This document shows positions 47,161 to 59,050 of a DNA stretch of 64,000 bases, one piece after another. Position 1 is the first letter of the stretch. Every line of letters starts with the position of its first letter. The stretch spans positions 27,100,934 to 27,164,933 of the forward strand of contig NC_063151.1 in the NCBI RefSeq assembly GCF_020921035.1. Reading direction: 5' to 3'. The position numbers were made by a program, and so were the translations under genes. The DNA is from Rhodamnia argentea. Its lineage: Eukaryota > Streptophyta > Magnoliopsida > Myrtales > Myrtaceae. Below the pieces are notes generated by a model. That model was not told the DNA's origin. It saw only the letters and a list, made by a program, of their open reading frames with translations, and ran no database searches.

Positions 47161-48469
47161 AACTATTTGATTAAGAATGCTTTAGTCAGATAACACTTCC
47201 TCCACTGAACTGGTATTGCTTTTCATCTTGGAGTTCAGATCGATTCCAGCGATGAATCTTGATGAATTAGCCAGGACAATATCATAGAAGGATATAGGCA
47301 CCGTCTATAGGCGAGAGTGTAATTGTGACACCTCAAGTCTTTATCAAACAGGAGAAGTCTCGTGAAGTAATTTAGTAGTAAGACAATAAGACTGATCTCA
47401 TAATAGTCACTGTCTCAAGTACTCCTCTCACTAGCTTAGCCAATATGGACAAGTCGGGTGATTACAAATAGTATCCATGCTTAGTCCCCTCTAGTATGTG
47501 TGGTGTAAGGGTGGACTTGGTTCGAAACCCATCTGATGATAGTAAGGATTGATCTTCAAGGCAAGAGGGCTCGGATAAAGCCCGTTGGCCCTCAAGATCT
47601 AGATCTCTAGGATAGTGATGGGGGCATGGAGGTATGCCAACAGCAATGAGGACGTCGATGACTGCCCGGTCAACCTACTAGAAAGCCTGCACAATTTGGA
47701 AGAGCTCACCTTCTACTAGTAAGTATTATCCTGGACATATTTAGACAAGCCAACCATGCAAAGCTGCTGCTGATTGATCAGCAGGATTCCATACTTCACC
47801 TTATAAAATGGGTAAGAGAAAGGGTAAGACTCAACCATTTGCTGGAAACTACAATTGCATTTTCTCCAATCCTCTCAGCCTCAAATGTGGAAATGAATTC
47901 TGGTGTACCCGACATACCGCATGACATTAGCGAGTCAATGGAACATGAGTTTTCAAAATTCAAATCAAAATTGACGAAGATTGCATATACCACGAGCAAA
48001 TTGATTGATTAGATGTATCATTGCAATTATTACACGAAATACTTTCTCCCCGTATGGGGCCAATAGTAGTAACTGTTCTCAAACTAAGCAGAGAATACGC
48101 ATGCTAGTCAGGGTGACTCGCTTCGTTGAGGCTTCACTGCAACAATGCCGACAAGAGAACAAAACTTATAGTTAGCTTCAGGTAGATGCAAAGGAGCCAA
48201 AGCTATACCAAAAGAATGGTGCTTACAACAAAATCGCTTCCAACCAGGCGTTCTCACGTTTTCAAAGAAGTACATCATGCAAACTTGATTAAGTAGACTC
48301 GCTGTGGAGTTGCATCCAATGAAGCATAAACATGTTCCATCACCATAGGATGCTGTAAGCTAAAAGAAATACAACATGAAACTCCCGCCGTTATGAATTC
48401 CACTTCTTGATTGGATGTGACTCTCTCTTGACATACTGTTGCGAGAACAAGAAAATCAATTATATTTAT
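47160..48469. repeat. Downstream part of the RPA49 duplication unit (copy A side)
   Basis: The stretch is non-coding. Segments at 47130-47480 and 48170-48470 have close relatives at 53450-53760 and 53800-54100, so the duplicated unit carried spacer DNA, including remains of an earlier RPA49 intron, along with the gene. A TGGTTCGAAACC-like word at 47518 is not part of a tRNA. Confidence 0.6.
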
Positions 48470-51400
48470 CTACCTTCGGCGCCTCTTTCTCAACCCTGGG
48501 AACTTTAGAGGCACAGGAAGCTTGACATACAACACATTTTTCTCTCTCGACAACTTGCATCCTAGATGCTCGAAATGATGTCTTATGGTTACTGAACTCA
48601 TCCTCAGATCCTTAGCAATATCTGTTAGGTCTGTCCGAAAATCATCCGCAAACAAAGTGAGCACCAAGACATAGCTGATTAGAAGATCAATTTTCTCGGA
48701 AGGCAGCCAATTAGATTCGGTGCTGGGGAACTTAGTTGAGAATTTCTGACGCAATATGCTTGGGGTCCTGTTGTTCTTCGCAGAGGGCGCACCATCAGCA
48801 GAATGCTGATCTTTGAACTTAATAAGGTGGTTGATATACGAGAATATGCAACCAAGCGTTTCCTTCTCCATCTCATCCTGCAGGTGTCGAGAAACACTCA
48901 AAAGCTATATATTTGAAATGGGAAAGAAACTTGAGAGAGATGACAGGAAGTCTTGAGAGTTCAAGAGTGTATGTTCAATTAACAAATTGAGGATTCGAAT
49001 CTCCTGCCGGTCAGAGTTGCTTACCTAGTTATGCAATCTCAAGATGTTTAGTCTTCTTCAAACAAGCAAATGCTATTTAATCAGGTATTGACCAAAGAAA
49101 ACCAGTATAACATTAAACAAAGAATTAGGCGACAGCAGTCTTTAAATGAACTCAAAAAGCGATTGGAAAGCAAAGCGCTTCCTTCCAGTCCAAACCGACA
49201 AAGCCGCCACTGACATGTAAAAGCAATAGTCGGCAGAAAATGCTCTATGAATTTGTTTGCTCGAGTCAATTAACAGACACTTCCTCCACTGCCTGCAGCT
49301 ATATTTTCCTATTTTTGTTAACTCAGATTAAATCCAGCAACGAATCATGATTAATTAGGTAGCATATAATCATAAAAGAAAAATAAATTGACTTCATGCA
49401 GATTTGGAAGTATATATGCGCTATTGGGGTCAAGCATATTTGATGAAAGTTAACTTTGCGACACCATTTACTCAGAGTAATTAATAGGTATCCCTTCATT
49501 GCAATTGCAACTGCCATTTTCATTTTCCATTCTAATCATATCGTGCCTGACAGAATGAATAGTGATGCATTAGGTAGCGTGCACTGTCACATGGCAAATC
49601 AAAATGAAAAAATACAACGTACAGATGGCGTTGATAGAAGGAAAGGCATTAGTTTTTTGAACGAGGAAGGCATCTGCATGATTTTAGCAAACAAACAAAT
49701 GAAGCATTATAATCTTCCCAGTTTCGTAAAAAGCTAATGAAACTATTTTCCACAAGAACCAATGGGAAATTATGTCGATTATAGAAATACTTGTGAAAAA
49801 TTGCAAAGGCAATCACCTGTGTCTCCCCCAGTTTATGGATCCTATTGCAAACAAACACTGGGTAAGCATCGGCTGATACTTTCTCTTCTGCTTCGAGAAG
49901 TCGAAGAATATCCTTGATGTAATCCCACTCTCCTTTGAGAATAATTTTCTCTATGGGATAGGCATCCTTTGGGACAGTGGCAGACGAATTGTAAGGGGGG
50001 ATATTGCGAGCAGTATGAGAACCCATACTTTCAAGAGCTTCCTTGTTAATGGCGACTTCCTTAATCTTCCTATCCAAATCCTTTTGAGAGTTGGGATCAT
50101 CTTCTTGCCTTAGAGATTGCAATTTTTTGTCCTGCAATCATAAAAAATAAAAATAAAAATAAATTTGCGTTGCATATATTTCCACAAAGTTCCAAGCAAT
50201 AACTATCAAGCGTGACATTCTTTAAATTCCTATTGCAGGGCTACTCAAAACTTTATCTTCCTCCAGAGTTTGGCTCAGACCATGGCTTCGCCGTATTCAT
50301 GAACAATAAATCCAACAGATGAAAGCGTGCAAGGTAATCACACAAAACGGCATTATAAACTTGCAATTTCCAAGGCTCCAATGGATAGACAGTATACAGT
50401 GAAACTTTATGAATGAACACACACCCCATGCACATGGACACATTCACATGCATAATAAGCATGTGAAAATGTACAAGTGCACATACAAAGACAAACAAAC
50501 AAGCGCCTGCGAGCATGCACAGAGAGAAATAAAGCATGCACGCATCCTAGTTTGTGCAAGACATGCCGATTAACTCCTACACGGATGCAGACACACCTAA
50601 GCATAAACCAACACTAATAAGCAATCCTGCAAAACTACCGACTGATAACTATGCATGTTCAGAGGAACAAACGAAAGGCTTTTATCTTTCACGAATAAAA
50701 AGCTTCCAAAAAAGATCAGCATGACCCATTTAGTGGAAAGAAGCTCAACAAATTATCTTCCATGAATCAATAGCACAACGCATAACATGATTTAACGTTT
50801 AGGTTAACATGGATCATACCTGTTTTACCAAACACTTAGTTCCATAGAGTAAATTAAGTTCTCTAACTTTATCAGCTTTCTCTTTTGAAGAAAGCTCTCC
50901 CCTAACCAACTAAGCGTGCTCTTTGCCAGCGAAATCTGATCCCACTCTAGGTTCCAATCTGAATATCTGCAGCAGTACCACATAAATTTGAAAGACGTAA
51001 ATCACAAAAGGCAATATTTAGAAGCAACATGTAAAGGAATGACAGATGAGTATCTTTAAGTGCAAATAGTGTTATGTGACTCACGTGAGCTGTTAAATCT
51101 CCAAGCGACTCTACTTCTGACATGCTTAGATGAAATTTATCAATACATTAAACAAATTTCCGGGGAAGACATAGTAAAGTAAATGCAAGGCAAATATTTC
51201 TCTCATTTTCCAAATGTTTAGCAAAATAAGGAACGGATGCAAACTGAAGATGTACTCTTGATAAAATTGAAAACGACAACCAACTGGCAACTGCCATCAC
51301 GAACATTTAGCCACATCCGTTGTGCGTCAGACTGTTCATCTTGTAATCATCTCTGGCTTGATTGATAGCTGACTCAGTGGCGCCGACAGGACACAAAACT

Positions 51401-52107
51401 GGTTTCTATCCGAGAGAAACCCATCTTGCTCGGAACCAAACAGAGAGAAACGTTGCTCTGATCTGTCCTCTAGATGAAAAAGCCCGCCGAAAAAACCATT
51501 ACTTCCTATCTGTTTGAAACAACTTAACCTCAAATTGCTTCTATTACTTTGTGCAACGTTACTAATTTTATAAGCATAACTTCTCGTCTATTGTCCCTTC
51601 CTAACGAACCGAACTATATCAACCAACAATCAGAACCGAACGTCGCATCAACAAAACAAGAAACGAATACCCTCCATGTAAAAACCCTAAAAGAATCTCC
51701 AGCACTCACCTCATTACAGGCGATAGGGACGATCCGGAGCGTCTGCGACTTCTTATGGGGCGAAGGTGCAGGACTTGCTTAAGGTGGGCAAGCTGCAGGA
51801 CTGGCTTAAGGTGCGCGAGGTGCAGGACTGGCTGGCCGTGGGCTCGTCGGGAATGACGGAGCCGACGAAGGCGACGTTGGACTACGGCGGTCTGACGACG
51901 AGCTGGAGCCTATTGGGCTCCTCGCTGTGGCAGCAGAACCTGACGCGAGGCTCCGCGGAGGCGGGAGGAAGGGTCGAAGGCCGAGGAGAAGTAGCCGAGG
52001 AGTCGAGGGGTTTTGTTGGGGTTCTCGTGGAGGACATGGATGGTGGCGTTGCGCTTCTCCCCCGCTCGCTTCTTGGGCTTGGTGGGTGAAGCTTCGGTGT
52101 CGTCCAT
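48470..52107 (-). pseudogene. RPA49 copy A: broken 5' exons, intact 3' exons
   Basis: Exons correspond one-to-one with copy B: exon 1 52107-51710, exon 2 50966-50820, exon 3 50131-49817, exon 4 48877-48470. Exon 1 starts normally (MDDTEASPTKPKKR) but shifts frame around codon 55, has a TAG where copy B has GAG (RPP|ESN), and contains a 27-bp minisatellite expansion; it is 398 bp against 372. Exon 2 has a TAG where copy B has GAG (HP|EL). Exons 3 and 4 are fully open, with the same lengths as in copy B (315 and 408 bp) and good splice sites. A full RPA49 cannot be made. A truncated protein from an internal start, or a non-coding transcript, remains possible. Confidence 0.85.
51763..51843. repeat. 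27-bp minisatellite, three units, inside RPA49 copy A exon 1
   Basis: Units 51763-51789, 51790-51816 and 51817-51843 share 'rgstgcaggactkgct' and are in register at 27 bp. Copy B has a single equivalent (57673-57700). The expansion adds 54 bp, so by itself it would keep frame; other indels break it. On the plus strand it is open as repeated LQDWLKV units in a 107-codon antisense frame. Confidence 0.85.
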
Positions 52108-52214
52108 TGGTGGGAAGGAGCGTGGCGCGCGGCCGAGGACGAAAACCGAGTTTTTTTTTTTTTTTAAATTCTTTTCGAGGTTCAGGAGAGACGGGTTTTA
52201 TAGTGAGAAAATCA

Positions 52215-52600
52215 CATAAGAACATCGTATCGGGGATAAGTGCACAAGAAATCCAATGCAAACTAGTCTTAAATTTTTCAAAAAATTTAATGAAATCCTA
52301 AAATTCGTAACGAAAATGTATTCGAGTCCTAAAAATTTCAAAAAGTGTAATAAAATTGTAAAACTAGCCATAAAAGTACAATCGAATCCTAAAATTTTCA
52401 AAAAGTGAAATCAATGAAAAAATTTGATTGAACTAATGTGACAAGTTTTACGACTAGACTGCACTTTTTGAAATTTTTAGGACTTGAATGACCTTTGTGA
52501 CAAGTTTTATGACTTAATTATACTTTTTGAAACTTTTAGGATTCGAATGCGTTTTCGTGATGAGTTTTAGGACTTGCAATGTACTTCTTCCTAAGAATAT
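52215..52600. mobile_element. AT-rich foldback MITE
   Basis: Both arms repeat 'cgaatcctaaaa.tttcaaaaagtgtaat' (left) and its complement 'actttttgaaa.ttttaggattcgaat' (right), around a centre near 52430. No coding capacity. It lies just upstream of RPA49 copy A and is absent upstream of copy B. Confidence 0.6.
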
Positions 52601-53380
52601 CCCATTAATATTGATTTTTTTTTTTTGGTAAGGTAAGTAAATTGACAAATATTTTACTGACCAAAAAGGCCAAAAAAAAAAAATTGGCAAATATTTTTAC
52701 TTTATTAGCTTCAAAAAACAGTTACATGGACTGGGATTTACATTGATACCCTTGCCGCCATTTTAATCCAGAATGTAGCTCTTATTGATAAGATTAATGG
52801 TATGATATCATGAAGGAAATCATTTAGACATGTTTTATCACGTAACAAATTCATATTTTTTTTTTGAAGTAATTACTTTTTTGTTTTGCTACTCGACTTG
52901 AGATGCCTCCCATCTTTTAAAGAAGAAGGAACGATGTGGCCGTCGAAGCAACTATCCATTTTATCGCAAGAGCTCGTTCCCCTTCCTTCAATAAGGAATT
53001 CCAGCATCCTCTATTCATGTAGTTTTGGACTCCATGGTACATAATTAGGCTTCTGCTAGAGCTGGAGGTGTGCAAAGAAATCGAAAACCACTTGGAACCG
53101 GACTGGATCGGCCTCAAACTCGGGGTTCCTAAAGGAACCAGTCCGGTTCCCGGTTTAAAGTATGGAACCATCTGTCTACCCGCCCGAATCGAACCAGTTA
53201 TATTATTATACATTGTCTAATTTATAATTTTTTTAAAAAATGAAAGATTTTAAATCTCTTATTTAAAGCCTGCTCATCTCATCTCAAACTCTTACTCTCA
53301 TCTCGATCTCTACTCTCTCGACTGTTGATGTCTCACTCTCACCTCGGTCTCTCCGTCTCAACTCATGGCTGCGCCTCAAT
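52601..53380. other. Spacer between RPA49 units, with gaaccgg-type repeat
   Basis: A T-rich spacer, then at 53050-53190 a 'ggaaccggactggatcgg...gaaccagtccggttcccgg' block related to the repeat starting at 10795. No gene. Confidence 0.5.
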
Positions 53381-54101
53381 GTCAAGAGTTGCACACATAC
53401 ATAGTAAGCTTTTCTAATCATATGATGGCCGAAGAAAACAAGTACAACCACAAGACAAATATAAGGCCGCAGCAATCTCGAACTGAACATTTAAAAAGGC
53501 TAACACAGCAGGCGGGAACTATTTGATTGAGAATGTTTGCTTTAGTCAAAAATAACACTTTCATACACTGCACTCGCATTGCTTTTCATTTTGGAGTTCA
53601 GATCATGAGTCCAACATTGAATCTTGATGAATCATCGAGAACAGGAGAAGTCTTGTGAAGCAAATTTATTTGTAAGACTGATCTCAAAATGGTAACTATC
53701 TCAACTAACTCCTTTCAATAGCTTAGTCAATATGGTATGGAGAGGTCGGGTGATTAGAAATCGAGTCAATGTAGAGTCCCCTCAAGTAAGTGCGGTGCAA
53801 ATAAGCTTCAGATGGATGGAAAGGAGCCAAAGCTGTAGCAAAAGAATGGTGATTGCAACAAAATCGCTTCCAATGTAGGCCTCTCACGTTTTCAAAGAAG
53901 TACATCATGCAAACTTGATTAAGTAGACTCGCTGTGGAGTTGCTTGCAATGAAGCATAAACATGTTCCATCACCATAGGACGCTGTAAAGCTAAAAGAGA
54001 TACAAAATGAAACTCCCGCCATTGCAAATTCCACTTCTCGATCGGATACGGCTCTCTCTTGACATAACTGTTGCAAGGACAAGAAAATCCATTCATCTAT
54101 C
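53380..54101. repeat. Downstream part of the RPA49 duplication unit (copy B side)
   Basis: Paralogous to 47040-48470: shares 'gaactgaacatttaaaa', 'gcttttcat.ttggagttcagatc', 'ttcagrtrgatg.aaaggagccaaagct' and 'gcataaacatgttccatcaccatagga'. It is shorter than the copy A side by several hundred bp. Non-coding. Confidence 0.6.
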
Positions 54102-57100
54102 TTACCTTCGGCGCCTCTTTCTCAACTCCGGGAACTTAAGAGGCACAGGAAGATTGGCATACAACACGTTTTTCTCTCGCTTGAACTTGCATCCTAAATG
54201 CTCGAAATGCTGTCTTATGGTTACTGAACTCATCCTCAGATCCTTAGCGATATCTGTCGGGTCTGTCCGAAAATCATCTGCAAACAAAGTGAGCACTAAG
54301 ACATAGCTGATTAGAAGATCGATTTTCTCAGAAGGCAGCCATTTAGATTCGGCGGTGGAGAACATGGTTGAGAATTTCTGACGCAATATGCTTGGAGTCC
54401 TGTGGTTCTTCGCAGAGGATGCACCGTCAGCAGAATGCTGATCTTTGAACTTAATAAGGTGGTTGATATACGAGAATATGCAGCCAAGCGTTTCCTTCTC
54501 CATTTCATCCTGCAGGCATCATGAAACATTCAAAAGCTATACAATTGAAAGAGGATTAAAATCTCCTGCCAGTCATGCCAGTCAGAGTTGCTTACATGGT
54601 TATGCAACTTTAAGATGTTCAGTCTTCTTCAAACACGCAAATGCTATTTAATCAGATATTGACCAAAGAAAACCAGTACAAACACTAAACAAGAATTGGG
54701 CCCCAGCAGTATAAAAGTGAACACATAAAAGCTACAGCAGGCAGAAAATGCTTTATGGGTTTGTTTGCTCAAGTCAATTGACACACCTCCACTGCCTGCA
54801 GCCATATTTTCCTAATTTTTTTTTCAACTTAGATTAAATCCAGCAATAAATCATGATGAATTAGGTAAGCATGTAATCATAAAAGAAAAATAAATTGACT
54901 TCATGCAGATTTGGAACTATATATGCGCTATTGGGCGGCAAGTATATTTGATGAAAGTTAACTTTACGACACCATTTACTGGGACTAAGTAATGGGTATC
55001 CCTTCATTGCAATTTTCCTTTTCATTTTATTCATATTGTGCCTGACAAAATGAATCGTGATGCATTAGACACCATGCACCGTCACATGGCAAATCAAAAT
55101 GAACATATACAACTTATAGATGGCTTTGGCAGAAGGAAAGGCATTAGCTTTTTGAACAAGGCATGCATCTGCAAGATTTTGCCCAACAAACAAATGAAGG
55201 ATTGTAATCTTCCCAGTTTGGTCAATAGCTAATAAAACTATTTTCCACAAGAACCGATGGGAAACAATGTCAATTATAGAAATACTCGTGCAAAAAGGCA
55301 AAGGCAATCACCTGTGTCTCCCCCATTTTATGGATCCTATTGCAAACAAATGTTGGGTAAGCATCAGGCGATACTTTCTCTCCTGCTTCAAGAAGTTGAA
55401 GAATATCCCTGATGTAATCCCACTCTCCTTTGAGAATAATTTTCTCTATGGGATAGGCATCCTTTGGGGTAGTGGCAGAAGAGTTATAAGGGGGGATATT
55501 GCGAGCAGTATGAGAACCTGTACTTTCAAGAGCTTCCTTGTTTATGGCAACTTCCTTAATCTTCCTATCCAAATCCTTTTGAGAGTTGGGATCATCTTCT
55601 TGCCGTAGAGATTGCATTTTTTTATCCTGCAATCATGATAAAATTTCGCATTGCATATACTTCCACAAAGGTCCAAGCAATTACTATCAAGCATGAGATT
55701 CTCCAAATTCCTACTGCAGGGCTACTCAAACTTTATCTTCCTCCAGAATTTGGCTCAGCCCATGGCTTCACTGTACTTACGAACGATAAATGGAAGAGGT
55801 GAAAATCATGCAAGGTAAATGGCATTATAAAATCGCAATTTCCAAGGCTCCAATGAATAGACAGCACATAGCGAACACATTCGCACGCATAAGCATGTGA
55901 AAATGCACAAGTGCACATAGAAAAAAAAAATACACAAGTGCACGCGAGCATAGACATAAAGCATGCGCACATGCTAGTATGCGCAAGACGTGTCAATTAA
56001 CTCCTACACAAATGCACACATGCCTAAGGATAAACCATTACCGACTCATAAGCAATCCAGCAAAAATACCGACTAATAATTAGATCCGTCAAACGGTTCA
56101 GTCAAATCGAAAATGCCCGACCCAAAGTACCCTTTTAACATGTCTTGACGCATTTCGATGCAGCGCAAATCTAGTTATTCATGCCTAACCTGATCCATAT
56201 TGCTAAATCACTTTCATATTTAACCTAATTTAGGAAAACTCATGCCTAAATTGAGGTAAGAGCGCAGAGTGAGCAAGCACTAGATTGAGTGAGAGCAAGA
56301 GAGAGTGAAGAGTGAGTCATAAAGGTGGGTTGAGTCTAAGTAAGTTGTGAACCCATTTAACACCTGTTCTAAACCCATTTATGACATTACTAAATATAAC
56401 TAACCCATGTAACATCTTAGCCCATCAAATATTAGTGATTGGTGTACTGATTACTATCCATGTACAGAGGAACAAATGAAAGCCCTTCATCTTTCACGAA
56501 TAAAAAGTTACCAAAGAGCATCAGCCTGACAGTTTTAATGGAAAGAAACTCAACAAAATCATCTTCCATGAATTAATAGAACAACAGATAATATCGTCAA
56601 TGCCTAGGTTAACATGTATCATACCTGTGTTACCGACCGCTTAGTTCCAAAGAGTAAATTAAGCTCTCTAACTTTATCAGCCTTCTCTTTTGCTGAAAGC
56701 TCTCCCCTAACCAACTCAGGGTGCTCTTCGTCAGCAAAATCTGATCCCACTCTAGGTTCCAATCTGAACATCTGCAGCAGTACCACATGAAATTGGAAGG
56801 ACTTAATCCTAAAAAGCAATATTTAGAAGCAAAATGTGGAGGAGTGACGGAGGACTATCTTTGAGTGCAAAGGATGTTCTTTGACCATGTAAGCTATTAA
56901 ATCTCCAAGCAATTCTACTCCGGACAGACTTAGATGAAAGTCAGTGATACGTTAAACAAATTTTCAGGGAAGCAACGTTGGTTTGTAATAAAGTAAAGTA
57001 ACTGCAAGGAAATATTTCCCTCACTGTCCAATGTTTTGTAAAATAAGGAACAGATGCAAACTGAACATGTACTCTTGATAAAATTGAAAGCGACAGCTGA

Positions 57101-57971
57101 CCGGCAACCGCCATCACCACCATTTAGCCACATCCGTTGTGTGTCAAACTGTTCATCTTGTAAACATCTCTGGCTTGATTGATAGTTGATTCAGGGGTGC
57201 CGACAGGACACAAAACTTGTTGGCATTCTTTCTTCACTGCCACCATTCAGTCTAAGCTGAACCAACCACCCTCCAAAGGTCCAACTTTCTTTCCAAGAGA
57301 AACCCATCTTGCTTGGGACCAAACAAAGAAAAAAGTTGCTCTAATCTGTTTCTAGATGAAAAAGATCGCTGGGAAAACAATTTTTTTCTATCTGTTTGAA
57401 ACAAATTAACGTCAAATTGCTTGCTTCCGGTACTCCGCACAACGTAACTGATATTTCATAAGCATAACTTCTCCTCTATTATCCCTTTCTAACCAACCAA
57501 ACCATATCAGCCAACAACAGAACCAAAAGAAATCGCATCAACAAAACAAGAAACGAATGCCCACCACGTAAAATCCCTAAAAGAATCTTCAACACTCACC
57601 TTATTGCAGGCCACAGGGACGATCTTGAGCGTCTGCGACTCCTTATCGAGCACGCCGAGGGCGTAGGTGCAGGATTGGCTGGCGTTGGGCTCGCCAGAGA
57701 AGCTGGAGCCGACGAAGGCTACGTTGGACTCCGGCGGTCTGACGACGAGCTGGAGCCTATTGGGCCACTTCCGGTTGCTGTGGCGGTAGACCCTAACGCC
57801 AGGCTCCGCGGAGCCGCCACGGAGGCGGGAGGAAGGGTCGAAGCCGGATGGGAAGTAGCCGACGAGGGGAGGGGTCTTGTCGGGGTTGTCGTGGAGGACA
57901 TGGATGGTGGCGTTGAGCTTCTCCCTCGGCCGCTTCTTGGGCTTGGTGGGTGAAGCTTCCGTGTTATCCAT
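54102..57971 (-). CDS. DNA-directed RNA polymerase I subunit RPA49-like, intact copy B
   Basis: Four exons (57971-57600, 56771-56625, 55626-55312, 54509-54102) join in phase 0 into 413 residues. This is the A49-like family: an N-terminal dimerisation part that pairs with A34.5 (about 1-124, with PLVGYFPSGFDP), a linker (residues 125-175 with RLEPRVGSDFADEE and KEKADKVREL), and a C-terminal tandem winged-helix region (about 180-413: KDAYPIEKIIL, EWDYIRDIL, CIFSYINHLIKFKDQH, LLISYVLVLTLFADDFRTD, DIAKDLRMSSVTIRQHFEHLGC) ending in RKRRRR. The role is stimulation of Pol I initiation and elongation on rDNA in the nucleolus. The Lys/Arg-rich start (KPKKRPREK) and end may be nuclear signals. Arabidopsis RPA49 is recalled as similar in length (about 440). 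All frames and splice sites are intact, so this is the functional member of the array. Confidence 0.9.
56083..56446. mobile_element. 364-bp insertion in RPA49 copy B intron 2, absent from copy A
   Basis: Copy A reads continuously 'ccgactgataactatgcatg' (50639-50658). In copy B the equivalent word is split: CTAATAATTA (56073-56082), 364 bp, then CTGATTACTA (56447-56456). The imperfect 10-bp flanking repeat suggests a target duplication of 9-10 bp, i.e. a Mutator-like non-autonomous element. No terminal repeats are obvious. Confidence 0.65.
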
Positions 57972-58245
57972 GGATGGAGGGGAGTGTGTGCGCTGTCGAG
58001 GAGCGCAACCGAACTTGAGGAGAGATGGGTTTCGTGTTATAGCCAGAATCACCTCTTGAACTCAGGGCCTGTTCATGGGAAATCTCAAATTAAACACGGA
58101 TGGCTCGCGGGTAGAAGGCGCGGCGACAGGCTCGGTGGCTGACGTGTGCCGCGACTCATCCGGTGCTCTGGTTCCTGGCTTCGCCGAATCAGGGCAAGCC
58201 GCGACCACTCTGACCACCGAAACCCTAGCAATCCACCGTGCTGCT

Positions 58246-58970
58246 TTTTTTTTTTTTTTCCGAGATAATTCTTAATAAAAGCCTTAATTGCTTCCATTTT
58301 CTCGAATAAAGACATAAAATGATCAATATTTCAAATAAAAATCTAAAGTGTTCCCATTATACACGAAGTGGCTATAATTATTTCAAATAAGGACCTAATC
58401 TCGCCGGCCGATCAAAGACATTTCCATCAAAATATAATTTTAATATAATTTTTAGTTAAATTAAATTAAAAAATTAAAAATTAAAAGTGAAAAAACAAAA
58501 AGAAAGCAAACATAGGCCAGAGGGCAGCTCTCCCCCTGCCCTCTTGCCAACATTCGCTGTTACCCCACCATTGGCCCTCGTCTCCAGTCGGTGTGGTCGC
58601 CGACCCTTGCCGAGGCACACGTGGCCAAAGGCACTAGGCAGGCAATATGGCAGCCTTCCCTCTCCCCTGTGTTTGCTTTCTTTCTTTTTTTTCACTTTTA
58701 GTTATTTTTTAAAAAAATAAAAAATGGAAATAAATAAATAAATAATTTTTTTTAAAAACAGTAAATGATGAAAATGTCCTTACCAACCGATGAGTCGGGT
58801 TTTTTTAAAGCGATATGGTCACTTTAGGCTATTATTTGAATAATGTCCACTCTACTCTATGGCTTCATTTGAGACAAAAAGAGCACTCTCGGGCTTTATT
58901 TGAAATAAGTTCAACTTTAAATCCTCATTTGAGAAAATGAAAGCATTTCGAATGTTTTTTGAAATTTTTT
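58246..58970. mobile_element. Foldback element of the 'aaataagg' family (about 725 bp)
   Basis: Both ends are T-rich, and the arms are inverted copies built on 'caaataaggaccta/aagtg': the left arm runs 58270-58440 and the right arm 58790-58945. The centre is unrelated GC-richer DNA flanked by A-rich tracts. Subtracting it rejoins the RNase H-like frame without a shift. Exact ends are blurred by poly-T. Confidence 0.65.
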
Positions 58971-59050
58971 CATGCTCTGTTTTACTTGTTGGAGAAAGAA
59001 GAATCAAATCTGCCGTTCGATAGAAAGATAGAGATAGAAACAAACAGTAA

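Noticed and set aside
47500-47600. tRNA gene suggested by a GGTTCGAAACC word
   Set aside because: No cloverleaf arms or box A at the right distance; the flanks are part of the RPA49 duplication spacer.
50253-50604. Cys-rich small proteins on the minus strand
   Set aside because: They fall in intron 2 of RPA49 copy A, in a 'cacatgca' repeat-like tract also found in copy B (about 55860-55990); chance frames from the repeat.
51766-52089. Plus-strand 107-codon protein with LQDWLKV repeats
   Set aside because: It is the antisense of RPA49 exon 1; the repeats come from the minisatellite expansion. Kept only as an observation.
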